Positions 28,542 to 38,550 of a stretch of 49,536 bases of DNA are shown piece by piece. How positions within the stretch are numbered: the first letter of the stretch is position 1; the number at the start of each line of letters is the position of its first letter. Source of the DNA: an uncultured Luminiphilus sp. (GTDB lineage: Bacteria; Pseudomonadota; Gammaproteobacteria; Pseudomonadales; Halieaceae); NCBI GenBank assembly GCA_905182485.1, contig CAJJBO010000032.1:1-49536 (forward strand), read 5' to 3'. Under the pieces are notes generated by a model. The model worked only from the letters and a program-made list of their open reading frames with translations. It did no database searches and was not told where the DNA came from. A program made the position numbers and the translations under genes.

Positions 28542-28559
28542 CGTTGCCTCCCGCGTGCA

Positions 28560-30676
28560 TCAGGCCGCCGCTCCGAGACTGAGCTGGACCGCCAGCCCAT
28601 TTAAAGCGGCGTTACCCGACAACTGGTCGATAAACTGGTCATCGGTAATGTCGTTGCAGCTCACGCCTGCGTGCTGGCTAGCGGTCTCTGCCCGAGTCCC
28701 AGGCTGGCCATGCCCATAACCATGGGGCAAGCTTACGACGCCCTGCATGACATCATCCGTGCAGGCCAACTCGGCTTCAATACTCCCGATACGACTATGA
28801 ATTTTGATCAACGTTCCGGCCTGCCAACCCTCTCTCTGTGCGTCCGCTGTATTCATTAACAATTGACACCTTGGCTTACCTTTCATTAATCGATGATGGT
28901 TATGCATCCAAGAGTTGTTGTCTCTCACATGCCGCCGACCGATCAAACGATACGTTTCTGTTTGCTCAGGCTGCTCGTTAACCAGACGATGAATGTCCTC
29001 AAACACGGCATCGATCGCCAGATGAATGCGCTTACCGGGCGTTTGAAGCCGCTCTGGGCAAGATGGCTCAAGCGGCCCCATGTCGATACCAGAGGGATGC
29101 GCTTTTAATTTTTCAATACTCAGCTGCCACTTAGTCTGATCTCCGTAAGGCCCGGCGCGCAATGCGCTATCGACTAAACGGTCTGGTGCCATCCGGGGCA
29201 TTGCCGCTAAGTTTAATCGTTCGGCAAGACGCTCTCCAAGTTCCGAAAATATCTCCCAATCATGAAAGGCGCCATCGGGCCCATCGATATTGGAAAGGAA
29301 GTAACGGGCGGTATTGCGAATCCGGCGATAGGGAATGCAATATCGTAATGGTCATGCTCTAGGGCGCTGGTGGGCGGTAAAATAATATCCGCATGGCGGG
29401 TAGTTTCATTAATATAGAAATCAATATCCTTAGTTATGGAAGCGTCCAGCGCCTGTCCGTTGGGTGTCGACAAAACGGGGTTGCCGGCACCGGTGACCAT
29501 CAACTTGATCTGTCCCTCTCCGGGGGTGCGAATTTCATCGGCCATCGCCGCTGCAGGCAGCTCGTAATTAAACTCAGGTAAACCGCGCTTTCGACTTGTA
29601 AACCGAGCGAAACCGCCCGGACTGGTATTGGCCACCTGATCCATTGCCGGCGCCGTAAAAAGACTGCCGCCCGGCTTATCAAGATTCCCGGTGACCACAT
29701 TGATGACCTGTATCGCCCACTGACACAGTGCGCCATAGGCTTGGGTGCTCACCCCCATCCGCCCGTAACAAATACCTGCCTCGGCCGCCGCCATCTCGTG
29801 GGCGATGCGCTCGATATCGGCCGCTGCAATACCGGTTCGCTCCTCGGCCCATTGTGGCGTCAACTCTGTCACGGCCGCCCCAACCTCATCTACGCCATCT
29901 GTGTGTGACGTCATTGCGCCCGGATCCACCAGCCCATCCCGGAACAACACATGAATCATGGCCAGTAAGAAAGTCGCATCGGTCCCTGGCTTAATAAAGT
30001 GATGCTCGCTGGCCATCTCAGCTGTCTCAGTTCGTCGCGGATCGATCACCACCAGCTTACCGCCTCTCGCTCGCAAGTCTTTCAGCCGTCGGCGCACGTC
30101 AGGAACGGTCCAGAGGCTGCCATTTGAGGCCAGCGGGTTTGCACCGAGCATCAGAAAGTAATGCGTTCGATCGACGTCGGGAATAGGTTGCAACAGCATG
30201 TGACCAAAGCACCACAGGGACACCAAATGATGGGGTAACTGATCGACGGATGTCGCAGAGAAGCGATTACGTGTTCGGATATGCCTGAACAAGTTTCGCT
30301 GATGCGTCAGCATTCCGTAGTTGTGAACCGCAGGGTTGCCAAAGTACGCCCCGACCGCATCCACCCCATGATCACGAATGGTTGTTGCCAGCGCATCGGC
30401 CGCCAGATCAAATGCCTCGCCCCATTCAATTGCTTCATGATGGTACACGCCTGGCGCTGACCGCACTCTCTTCAATGGCTTGCGCAGTCGATCAGGGTCC
30501 TCATGAATGTCTTGCAAGGCGACCGCCTTTGGACAGATATGCCCGCGACTGAGTGGGTCGGCCCGATCACCCCGAATATCGACAACCCTCTCGCCCTCGG
30601 TTTGAATAACCAGCCCACACATGGCCTCACATAAGTGGCAGACTCGGTGATGCGTTACGGTTTCGTTATCACTCAT
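28560..30676 (-). CDS. Molybdopterin (bis-MGD) oxidoreductase, frameshifted
   Basis: A 705-residue member of the molybdopterin oxidoreductase (DMSO reductase / formate dehydrogenase-like) family. An N-terminal [4Fe-4S] site uses Cys13, Cys16, Cys20 and Cys48 (CHLCEAMC, RGHICPKA). The central parts contain FLMLGANPLASNGSLW, KLVVIDPRRTETAE and GNLDKPGGSLF. The C-terminal molydopterin dinucleotide-binding domain includes LLMNTADAQREGWQAG. No signal peptide is present, so it is cytosolic. The frame breaks near 29330 (DIAFPI, then RIRNTARYFLSNIDGPDGAF one frame over). Substrate unknown: the active-site ligand residue cannot be assigned with confidence. It leads the tight minus-strand operon with lipA and nadK; mobA at 13243 would supply its cofactor. 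Confidence 0.87.
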
Positions 30677-30760
30677 GCTCGACTCTTCGTCATCATTAAT
30701 AAGGGCACTACATTATAGGATGTCGCTGGATCCATTTTCACAGGACTGATACCCGCGGGG

Positions 30761-30836
30761 CTTATACTCACAAACTCATACTCATACTCACAAACTCATA
30801 CCCACAGACTCATACCCACAGACTCATATTCACGTC
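30761..30836. repeat. 14-bp tandem repeat array
   Basis: Five copies of a 14-bp unit (consensus CTCATACYCACARA) at 30761-30774, 30781-30794, 30795-30808, 30809-30822 and 30823-30836, with a 6-bp partial unit after the first. The copies at 30795 and 30809 are identical. The array lies between the start of the molybdopterin oxidoreductase gene and the end of the crotonase gene. There are no spacers, so this is a simple tandem repeat and not a CRISPR array. Confidence 0.85.
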
Positions 30837-30855
30837 GCCGCACTGCCTCACAGGG

Positions 30856-30915
30856 CTACTACTCACAAGATCGATGCCCACACGATCCATGCCCACAAGA
30901 CCGACGCTCACAGAG
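30856..30915. repeat. Degenerate 15-bp tandem repeat
   Basis: Four diverged 15-bp units (pattern YCBAYGCCCACAAGA) run from 30856 to 30915, directly after the 14-bp array and clearly related to it through the CCACA/CTCACA core. It ends about 30 bp short of the crotonase stop codon. Confidence 0.7.
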
Positions 30916-30943
30916 CAGACGATAAAAGGCGCCACCGACTCCG

Positions 30944-31723
30944 TCACGAAAACCGAGGTGCCCTGCCCTCCATCTGAGCCATGACTGCTTCGGTTTGGTT
31001 AGCTTGCCCAATAATGTCGTCTTGCTCTCGCGACTCTGCCAATAACAAGTCCTCGTCGCTAATGTGTGCCAGTGCGTTAGACAATCGCTTCGCAGCGCGA
31101 ATCGCGTCAGGATTCTTACCCGCAATCTCGTGCGCCAGCGACATCGCTCGCGCCAGCGGATCTTCCGCCACTTCTGTCGCAAAACCCATCTCATGCGCCG
31201 TTGCGCCTGAGAACTCGGCATTGGTATAGACTAATTTGCGCAATACGTCGTCGCGCACATTGCCTCGCCACAGCGGGTAACCGGCCATATCGGGCACCAG
31301 ACCCCAGCGCATTTCCATCACGCTACACCGCGTATCGGGATGCACAATACGGATATCAGCGCCGGATAATATATTGAGTCCACCGCCAATCGCCACGCCA
31401 TGCGCAGCAGCGATGACCGGCACAGGTAGCGTTCGCCAGCCCCAAGCCACTTGCTGGAAGCGATTGGTCGCACCATGGGTCCGCTCGAGCAGTTTTGTCG
31501 GCGCGGCATCGCCCTGCAAACTCGCCATATCAAGCCCGGCACAAAACCCCCTGCCCTCACCCGAGACCACCACCGCGCGAACATCAGACTGCACCGCCAA
31601 CTCAGCGATCGCTGAGATAATGGCGTCGAACATGGCCGAATCGAGTGCATTGATTTTATCCGCTCGGGTCAGGGTTACGTGGGCAATATGATCCGAAGTA
31701 GTGATTGAGACTCTGTTGCTCAT
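30944..31723 (-). CDS. Enoyl-CoA hydratase/isomerase (crotonase) family protein
   Basis: A 259-residue crotonase-fold enzyme. The oxyanion-hole segments are GRGFCAGLDMASL and AHGVAIGGGLNILSGADIRI, and the later block VMEMRWGLVPDMAGYPLWRG holds an acidic pair, as in hydratase or dienoyl-CoA isomerase-like members. It continues with EFSGATAHEMGFATEV. The exact CoA substrate is not readable from sequence. I start at ATG 31723, which has GGAG upstream; the frame to 31786 adds an unlike N-terminus. The gene stands between the repeat array and asnB on the same strand, with its own upstream gap of 150 bp. Confidence 0.9.
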   Translation of the reverse strand: MSNRVSITTSDHIAHVTLTRADKINALDSAMFDAIISAIAELAVQSDVRAVVVSGEGRGFCAGLDMASLQGDAAPTKLLERTHGATNRFQQVAWGWRTLPVPVIAAAHGVAIGGGLNILSGADIRIVHPDTRCSVMEMRWGLVPDMAGYPLWRGNVRDDVLRKLVYTNAEFSGATAHEMGFATEVAEDPLARAMSLAHEIAGKNPDAIRAAKRLSNALAHISDEDLLLAESREQDDIIGQANQTEAVMAQMEGRAPRFS

Positions 31724-31873
31724 AAAACAGCTCCATTTTGATGACGCGTTTTGATGACGCGTTAAATACTGCCTAAAGTTGGACATAATTTATGCCAAAA
31801 TAACGCAGAGCAGAGAGGCTTAGTATAACGCTCGATGGTCGAAACGCGGCATCAACCCAATCATGCGCTTACT

Positions 31874-33672
31874 TCATTCATTCAAGTAGGTCAGCGGATC
31901 AACTAGCCCGGGCAACTCCGTCACCGTCGACTCGACAAAGAGGCGATGCCAAAGCGCAAACTGTAACAGGCTCATTAACAGTCTCCCTGCACCACCTGAG
32001 CGTTGCTGAGTGGCTAGGGCTAATGTGACACCCTTTGGATTAAACCACCGCCTTATCGATTCATTGTTCAGTAGTATCTGACCCAGCGATGCTAGGCGGT
32101 CACCCCGCCACCAGTCATTAACTGGTACATAGAAACCGCGTTTTTTGGCTGCAAAGTGCTCTGTGGGCATAAAGTCCGCCGCCCATTGCTTGAGAATTTT
32201 CTTACCTTCGTGTCGGTCACTTTTTAGGCCATCGGGCAGCATGAGCCCCCACTCGACGATTCTGCGATCGACAAAGGGCATGCGCCCCTCGACACCTTGC
32301 GCCATCAACATACGATCGGCTTTGACCAGCAGGTTGTTTGGCAACGCATGCTCAAGATCTAACGCCTGCATTTTTTGCAAGGCGCTCCAGCTCGCTGGGT
32401 ACGCCTTCCAGCTCTCGATCAGCGGCGTGCGCCAGTGCGCGCGCGCGGCCTGTAAATCTGGCCCCAGTAACTGATTGGCCATACTGCCGCGCAGATCACC
32501 TCTGGCGCGAAATCCACCGGTTCCTGGAAATAAACAGCTTTTTATAAGGCGTTCGGCAACACCGGTACGGTAACGACCGTAACCGGCAAAGCTCTCATCG
32601 CCGCCCTCACCCGAAAAAACGACCTTCATCGTTTTAGAGGCCTCTTCTGCCAACAGTAAGGTTGGCAAATTGGCCGGGTCGCGCATTAAGTCATCAGCGG
32701 CCCACACGGTTTGCAATAGCCGAGATAATAAGGCGTCGGGTTCAGGTGTGATCACCCGATGGTGCGTGCCAAAGTGGGTCGCCAGCCGAGTCGCCACATC
32801 GAGCTCGTCCCCGACGGAAGATCCTGGAAATCCGATAGAAAAAGTATGAATATCCTCCATACCATATCGGCGCATAAGCCCCAGTAACACTGTGGAATCC
32901 ACGCCGCCCGACAGAAACAACCCAATCGGCACGTCGGCACGTTGATGCTGAGTGAAGACGTCCTCCATTAACGAGTCTAACGAAGCGATCGGATCGGCAT
33001 GACGCATTGGGGCGGTGTGAGCCACCGACCAATGACGCCATCGCTCAACACATTGACCGGCCCTGGTTACTAGGCGAAGGACATGTCATGAGAGTCGAAG
33101 AGATGTAGGTGGCTGCAGTGGATGCTGCGCCTCCAAAGTTACACGTGGCGGAGGACGTCGGGGTGAAGCTACTTCCGGTAACGGTCACGATAGTACCGCC
33201 AGCCTGGCTCCCAGACGTTGGGTTGATGGCCGAGGCAATACAATGGCTTCATTCCCAAGGGGTCACGTGCCAGCAGCACTTCGTCTTGCTCGGCGTCATG
33301 CAGCGCAAAGGCATACATGCCCTCCAGCCTTCTCAGGACGTCTCGGCCCCAGGCAGCGTACCCTTGCAGGATGACCTCTGAGTCCGATTGCGTCGCAAAA
33401 CGTGCGCCCTGGGCTACGAGTTCGTCTCTCAACTCGATGTGGTTATAAATCTCTCCATTTGCCACCAATGCAAAACGGCCACAGTGTGACCGCAAAGGCT
33501 GAGCGCCGCCCTCAAGATCAATAATCGATAGCCGGGTATGGCCCAACGCCACTCCGCCCTGCTCATAGACTCCCTGACCATCCGGACCACGATGCCCCAA
33601 CGCTAACAGCGCACTATCGATCCGATCTGCTGGTCGTCCTATTTTTGCGGCAAAGCCGACTAGCCCGCACAT
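31874..33672 (-). CDS. asnB: Asparagine synthetase (glutamine-hydrolysing) family, frameshifted
   Basis: A two-domain glutamine amidotransferase of AsnB type. The N-terminal class II glutaminase domain begins MCGLVGFAAK with nucleophile Cys2 and has HRGPDGQG, ANGEIYNH and ARDPLGMKPLY. The C-terminal synthetase domain has the PP-loop LFLSGGVDSTVLLG, the GGDESFAGYGRY block and AKKRGFYVPVNDWW. Between about 33035 and 33185 the reading frame is lost: family-like residues (HVLRLVTRAGQCVERWRHW) appear just before the synthetase ORF, but the preceding 100 bp do not give one clean frame, so several indels or a small deletion are present. Members like this also occur in polysaccharide and secondary pathways. 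The glycosyltransferase on the opposite strand suggests a surface-polymer role, which is unproven. Confidence 0.85.
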
Positions 33673-33836
33673 GCTCCTACGGTGCCTTACCTATAACCTG
33701 ACCAGACATAGTCAACTTCCCTTCGCAAAAACCCATCGAGGCGATTGGGGAGTGTAACGCAGGCGCTCGCGTCACCACATCATCGATACGCCCCTATGCT
33801 AATCTGACTCGAGCTTTCAGGAGATTGTTAACCGTC

Positions 33837-34943
33837 ATGCGTCCAAAACTCGCGATTCTGGTCTCCTTCTCAGGGCAAGGTGGGGTGGAGCGGATGATTG
33901 CCAACCTCAGCCAATCGCTTGCAATAGAGCCGATCGATCTGGATATTCTTTTGATTAAGGCAAAGGGGCCCCATATCGCCGCGCTGCCCGACACGGCCAA
34001 TGTCATTCATTTGCGAGCGCGACATACGGCCACTAGCATCTTCGAAGTGGCACGCTACCTGCGGCGTGAAAAACCAGATGCCCTTCTCGCGGTAAAGCAC
34101 CGCGGCATGATTGCGGCACTGCAGGCTAAAACACTGGCTCGCACCTCGACACCCATTTCAGGTCGCCTGGGCACCACGGTTTCAGCGGCACTGGCGAATA
34201 AATCGTCTCGGCGTCGGGCGCGATGGTTCAGCACCATGCGGCGCTATTACCCCAAATTACATCGACTGATCGCAGTTTCGCAGGGTGTCGCTGATGATGT
34301 CATCGCCATTACCGGCATGTCAGACCGTCAGGTCACCGTGGTCCGCAACCCCACCGTCACTCCGGCGATGCTGGCCGCCGCCGCGCTCCCGGTTGAGCAT
34401 CCGTGGTTTGCACAGGATGCACTGCCCGTGGTGCTCGGTGTGGGCCGACTGACAGAGCAAAAAGATTTTCCGACCTTGCTTCGAGCCTTCGCAGAGGTCG
34501 AAAGAGAACGCGACGCAAGACTGGTGATCTTGGGTGAGGGCCAGCTGCGAGAAGCCCTGCTCGAGCAAGCTCGACAGTTAGGCATTGCCGACAAAGTGGC
34601 ATTCCCGGGTTTTACACACAATCCGTGGGCATGGATGCACCGTGCCTCCGTTTTCGTCTTGTCGTCGAGATGGGAAGGTTCGCCAAACACCCTCACAGAA
34701 GCCCTCGCATTAGGCACACCGGTGGTCAGCACCGACTGCCCCAGTGGCCCAAAAGAGCTATTAAGCGGCGGTAGTATTGCGCCACTGGTACCGATGGGCG
34801 ATATCACCGCATTAAGTGAGGCCATTCTATCGACCCTCTCCAATCCACCCGAAGCTGCGACGTTGATTAACGCCGTGAAAGATTACCACCAAGATGTCAG
34901 CGCCAAGGGCTACCTCGACGCGCTCGGTCTTATCACCAGCTGA
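33837..34943 (+). CDS. Glycosyltransferase family 4-type protein
   Basis: A 368-residue GT-B fold glycosyltransferase with a glycosyl transferase group 1 C-terminal domain. The N-terminal domain starts LAILVSFSGQGGVERMIANL. The C-terminal half has VVLGVGRLTEQKDFPTLLRAF, RLVILGEGQLREAL, VAFPGFTHNPWAWM and the donor-binding EGSPNTLTEALALGTPVVST with the EX7E pattern. It is predicted cytoplasmic or membrane-peripheral and to build a surface glycan. I start at ATG 33837 with AGGAG upstream; TTG 33825 is less likely. It is transcribed divergently from asnB. Confidence 0.9.
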   Translation: MRPKLAILVSFSGQGGVERMIANLSQSLAIEPIDLDILLIKAKGPHIAALPDTANVIHLRARHTATSIFEVARYLRREKPDALLAVKHRGMIAALQAKTLARTSTPISGRLGTTVSAALANKSSRRRARWFSTMRRYYPKLHRLIAVSQGVADDVIAITGMSDRQVTVVRNPTVTPAMLAAAALPVEHPWFAQDALPVVLGVGRLTEQKDFPTLLRAFAEVERERDARLVILGEGQLREALLEQARQLGIADKVAFPGFTHNPWAWMHRASVFVLSSRWEGSPNTLTEALALGTPVVSTDCPSGPKELLSGGSIAPLVPMGDITALSEAILSTLSNPPEAATLINAVKDYHQDVSAKGYLDALGLITS

Positions 34944-35063
34944 CCCCAACGAGACGCGACAAGCCGCCCGATCGATACGACTGGCTGAGTCCTGTTTCAG
35001 GGGTGGCGCCCCATCACGATCTGCCCGACAATCGAAGCTGCCATTCACAGGAGACATCCGCAC

Positions 35064-35552
35064 ATGTCCACACTACGATCATTCATTATTACCAGCCTAA
35101 CGGCGTTGCTCTTGACGGGCATGAGCAACAGTACTGCCGCCAACGATCAGGATGAGATCCTTGCTTTGTATCAGGGCTGGATTCGAGCGGTCGAGTCGAG
35201 CGATATTGATGGCTATGTGGGGGGACTCCACCCCGACGTCAGCCTGCGCCCACCCGGCGTTACCGGTCTGGATGGCCGAGATAACTACCAAACGTTCCTT
35301 GGGCCGGTTTTTGCCACCGCCCGTTATGAGATCACCGTCGACACCCCTCACAGCATCACCATGATGGGTGATGCTGCAGTGGTAGAATACGATTACACCA
35401 TTCGCCGCATTGTCGATCCAAGTGCGGATGCTGAGCTCCCTGAGGGCGCCATCGAAGGTGACTCCACGACGTCTCATTACATCGACATCGTTGCGAAAGA
35501 CCCCGCAGGGGCATGGAAGATACGCCTGCACAGTTGGTCTCAAACGCTATGA
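35064..35552 (+). CDS. Secreted NTF2/SnoaL-like protein
   Basis: A 162-residue protein with a signal peptide (residues 1-25, SFIITSLTALLLTGMSNSTAA) and a domain of SnoaL/NTF2 type. The opening helix DEILALYQGWIRAVESSDI, the beta-hairpin with HPDVSLRPPGVTGLDGRDNY, and the C-terminal WKIRLHSWSQ are typical of this alpha+beta cone fold. Such proteins include delta5-ketosteroid isomerase-like enzymes and non-catalytic binders, so no reaction can be assigned. Its stop overlaps the SDR start (ATGA), giving a coupled pair. Confidence 0.75.
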   Translation: MSTLRSFIITSLTALLLTGMSNSTAANDQDEILALYQGWIRAVESSDIDGYVGGLHPDVSLRPPGVTGLDGRDNYQTFLGPVFATARYEITVDTPHSITMMGDAAVVEYDYTIRRIVDPSADAELPEGAIEGDSTTSHYIDIVAKDPAGAWKIRLHSWSQTL

Positions 35553-36328
35553 TCGAAAAGCGCTATGCGTTGATTACCGGCGCGTCCTCTGGACTCGGCG
35601 CCGAGTTTGCACAGCAATTGGCGGCCCTAGGGCATCCCCTGATTTTGGTGGCCAGACGCGAGGATAAGCTGGCAGCGCTGGCGTCGACACTGCATGAGCA
35701 ATACGGTGCAGCAGTAGAGGTGATCGCCGCTGACCTAAGCCAACCCGACACACCGCAAAAAATTGCGGCCACCTGCTCAACGTCAGGCTGGCAGGTGGAT
35801 TGGTTAATTAACAACGCCGGTGTTGCGGGACCAGATCTGCTCAAAGATCGGGATTGGTCTCAGCAACAGGCTTTTTATCAACTGATGATGCTATCCGTCG
35901 CCGAAATGTGTCACCTTTTTATTCCCTCAATGGTAGAGCGCGGACAGGGCCGCGTGATCAACATTGCGTCGGTTGCAGCGCGTGTGCCGCGCTCAGGGGG
36001 ATGTAACTATGGACCCGCTAAAGCCTACGTTGTTGCACTGTCCGAGGAGCTCCATTTGAGCGTCGCCGGACAGGGCGTCAACGTGTCGGCGTTGTGCCCT
36101 GGATTCACCCACACCGAATTCCATGAGACCGCTGGGCTCATGGATATGAAAAACAAGATGGCTAAGTGGCTTTGGTACGAGGCCAAAGTGGTGGTCTGCG
36201 ATGGCATCAACGGCGTTGAAGACGGCAAGTCTGTCGTGGTGTCGGGTCGTCTGTATCGTTGGCTAGACCCCATTTTCCAGTCCGTTTGGACAAGGCGATT
36301 TCTTCGCATCAAGGCACGGCCCGATTAA
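35549..36328 (+). CDS. Short-chain dehydrogenase/reductase
   Basis: A 259-residue classical SDR. The NAD(P)-binding GASSGLGAEFAQQLA is at residues 10-24, NNAG appears in WLINNAGVAG, and the catalytic Ser-Tyr-Lys set is in INIASVAARV and NYGPAKAYVVAL. The VARRE sequence after the second beta strand suggests NADPH preference, which is only inferred. The C-terminal region LYRWLDPIFQSVWTRRFLRI could contact the membrane. It overlaps the NTF2-like gene by 4 bp and is followed 45 bp later by the flavoprotein gene. Confidence 0.9.
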   Translation: MIEKRYALITGASSGLGAEFAQQLAALGHPLILVARREDKLAALASTLHEQYGAAVEVIAADLSQPDTPQKIAATCSTSGWQVDWLINNAGVAGPDLLKDRDWSQQQAFYQLMMLSVAEMCHLFIPSMVERGQGRVINIASVAARVPRSGGCNYGPAKAYVVALSEELHLSVAGQGVNVSALCPGFTHTEFHETAGLMDMKNKMAKWLWYEAKVVVCDGINGVEDGKSVVVSGRLYRWLDPIFQSVWTRRFLRIKARPD

Positions 36329-36373
36329 GCGCTGCGCACTACCAATTCACATCACGATTGATAGGAGGGATCT

Positions 36374-37878
36374 GTGAGCCTGAAACTGAGTAGACGAGAC
36401 ACACTGCTCGCGGCAGCTTCCATCCCGCTATGGGGCGCCGCCACCGGTCATACCAAGCCAGCCGATCACTATGATGTCATCGTCATTGGTGGCGGTATGA
36501 TTGGTCTTGCATTTTTGCCGCACTCGGTGGCGCGCGCGTGCTGCTGGTTGAAAAAAGTCCCTCGTTGGGCGGTACGTTGTTTTGGTCTACTGGCCAGATT
36601 GCAGGTTCCGGTACGGTTTTTCAGCAACGGCTCGGTATCGAGGACAGCCCAGATGCGCATTTTGCCGATTGCATGCGCATCAATGGCGCCACCGCGGACC
36701 CCGGACTCACTCGTTTAACGGTCGATCATGCGGGAGACACCATCAACTGGCTGGCCCACCAAGGCTTCGAAGTCATGGACGGACATCCGGTCACCGGGAT
36801 CGGCCACGATCACTTTACGACTCGCCGGTATCAGCAAGGGACCAAAAGCGGGCTGTCAATTCTTGACGCACTGCTGCCGAGCCTCAATCAGGCCATCAGC
36901 AACCAGCAGGTCACCCTGCTCACGGGCACGTCGGCAACGGCCCTGCTGCAGCAACCCTCCGGTGCCATCACAGGCGTTACGGTAGAAGGACCCTTTGGAC
37001 GTCAAGACGTAAAAGCGTCCCATGTCGTCGTTGCCACGGGTGGCTGCGCTGCCAATCCGAGATTGTTCGAGGAGCTACATGGCGTGCCGCTGTATGCGCA
37101 GACGGCCTACCCAACATCACTGGGCAGTGGCCTGCTATTGGGAATGTCTGCCGGCGCGGCGATCGTTGGCGCGGAAAAGTACGCCTGCTTACCAGGACTC
37201 ATTCCAGATGCCTATCGCTACCCCTGCCAGATGTTTGCTTACGCCCCCCTAAACCCTGCGGCTCGATCGCCCTGGGAAATCATCGTCAACGCCCAAGGCA
37301 AGCGATTTGTGAGAGAAGATCACCCCAGCGTGCATCAGATTGAGCGCGGTATTTATCGACAACCGGGGCATCGGCACTGGGCTATTTTTGACGCTGAAAT
37401 GCTTGAAAAATCGGACCCTATCATTCCCGACTGGACCCGACAAAAAATTGCCAACGAGCATCAAAGTAACCCCATGTTTCACAGCGCCATGACAGTGAAT
37501 GAGCTGGCGTTCCGAGCAGGCCTGAACCCCGCCACCCTCACCGCAACCGTCAATGATTACAATCACAGCATCGCTGTTGGCACAGTAGATGCTCATGGCC
37601 GTATATTACGGCCCTCGCCACTAGCAAAGCCGCCGTTCTACAGCATCGCCATGCAAGGCTGGACCTTGGTCTCCTTCGCGGGGCTCAGCATCGATGCCAG
37701 CTTGCGAGTGCTGGATCGCGAAGCACGGCCGATCCAAAATTTATACGCCATTGGCGAAGTGATTGGTGCAGGCGCTACGTCTGGGGCGGCTTATACCAAT
37801 GGCATGCTGGTAACGCCCGCGATCACCTTTGGACGCTTATTAGGCCAACGGCTCGCTTCCGGGCAGTCTGCTGCCTAG
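36374..37878 (+). CDS. Tat-exported FAD-dependent oxidoreductase, frameshifted
   Basis: A flavoprotein of the fumarate reductase / 3-ketosteroid dehydrogenase-like family, about 500 aa. It begins at GTG 36374 behind GGAGGG with a twin-arginine signal (SRRDTLLAAASIPLWG). The dinucleotide fold starts DVIVIGGGMIGLA. A frameshift at the T-run 36509-36514 breaks it; it resumes as AALGGARVLLVEKSPSLGGT. Later FAD and substrate segments are HVVVATGGCAANPRLFEELHG, LYAIGEVIGAGATSGAAYTNG and a C-terminal GRLLGQRLASG. Periplasmic flavoproteins of this type use diverse organic acceptors. Context with an NTF2-like protein and an SDR suggests oxidation or reduction of a ketone or steroid-like compound; this is inference only. 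Confidence 0.85.
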
Positions 37879-37893
37879 AAGGCGACCAAACTT

Positions 37894-37967
37894 GTTCTTG
37901 GGCCGATTCTGACGCCCGATTGAGCGACAAATGTCGTTCTTGGGCCGATTTTGGCGTCCGATTTAGC
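37894..37967. repeat. Imperfect 32-bp direct repeat, period 42 bp
   Basis: Two copies of a 32-bp element (start GTTCTTGGGCCGATT), 37894-37925 and 37936-37967, differ at about four positions. They lie directly after the flavoprotein stop and upstream of the secreted-protein gene. Each copy has GGGCCGATT and GCCCGATT-type parts, which read as a short partial repetition within the unit. Confidence 0.7.
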
Positions 37968-38061
37968 AAAAAGTGACACCGCGACCTAATTGATGGCAAT
38001 TACTTTGCACTGAGCCATGGCCGTTGATACATTCCTGAGCACCTATAACTGGGAGATCCCT

Positions 38062-38442
38062 ATGAAAACCAAAGGTTTTGTATCGGCAGTTAGCGCTTTG
38101 ATGTTGTTGTCCCCATTCGCCTCTGCGGGTGATCCAGTCCAAATGTGGAAATGCAATATCAACGGTGACGTTTCAGAAGAGTCCGTGATTGAGCAGGCGG
38201 GCAAGTGGAAGCAAGCGGCATCTAAGTTGGCCGGTGGCGGTGATATGGACGTTCACGTTCTGTTTCCCGTAGCAGTGGGTGCAGACGGTGACGGTACCGA
38301 CGTCCAGTATGTTGTTTCTTGGGGTTCCTTTGGGGACTTCGGCGAATGGTGGGGTGCCTATCCTGGATCAGACGTCGCACAGATGGAGCGTGAAACGCTG
38401 ACCTGCCACGGCTCTGCCCTGTGGGAGGCTGACGAAATTTAA
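38062..38442 (+). CDS. Small secreted protein, single-domain member of a Cys-bounded family
   Basis: A 126-residue exported protein. The signal peptide covers about residues 1-22 (GFVSAVSALMLLSPFASA); I start at ATG 38062, which has GGGAG upstream. The mature part opens with VQMWKCNINGDVSEESV, has aromatic segments VVSWGSFGDFGEWWGAYPG, and closes with ETLTCHGSALWEADE. The Cys near the start and the Cys near the end could form a disulfide. The same layout recurs in the two secreted proteins at 48353 and 49210. Ferredoxin-like (Dabb/NIPSNAP-like) folds have similar length and spacing, but that is a guess. A strong terminator follows, so it is its own transcription unit. Function unknown. Confidence 0.8.
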   Translation: MKTKGFVSAVSALMLLSPFASAGDPVQMWKCNINGDVSEESVIEQAGKWKQAASKLAGGGDMDVHVLFPVAVGADGDGTDVQYVVSWGSFGDFGEWWGAYPGSDVAQMERETLTCHGSALWEADEI

Positions 38443-38464
38443 GCACCGCGCTTAGTATTGTCAG

Positions 38465-38488
38465 GGCCACCTAAGGGTGGCCTTTTTT
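38465..38488 (+). terminator. Rho-independent terminator
   Basis: A 7-bp stem (GGCCACC / GGTGGCC) with TAAG loop is followed by six T residues, 22 bp after the secreted-protein stop. It separates this gene from the amidinotransferase operon 60 bp downstream. Confidence 0.92.
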
Positions 38489-38550
38489 GTGACGCATCGT
38501 TCCCCCGAACTGATCGAATTCTCTTTAAATTTAACCTTGAGTAAGCACTG

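Noticed and set aside
30761-30915. CRISPR array
   Set aside because: The units are 14-15 bp and contiguous with no spacers, and no cas genes are nearby.
30859-31221. Minus-strand frame with a repeated S-C-G-H-G/R peptide
   Set aside because: It overlaps the crotonase gene in another frame, and the peptide repetition is just the 15-bp DNA repeat translated.
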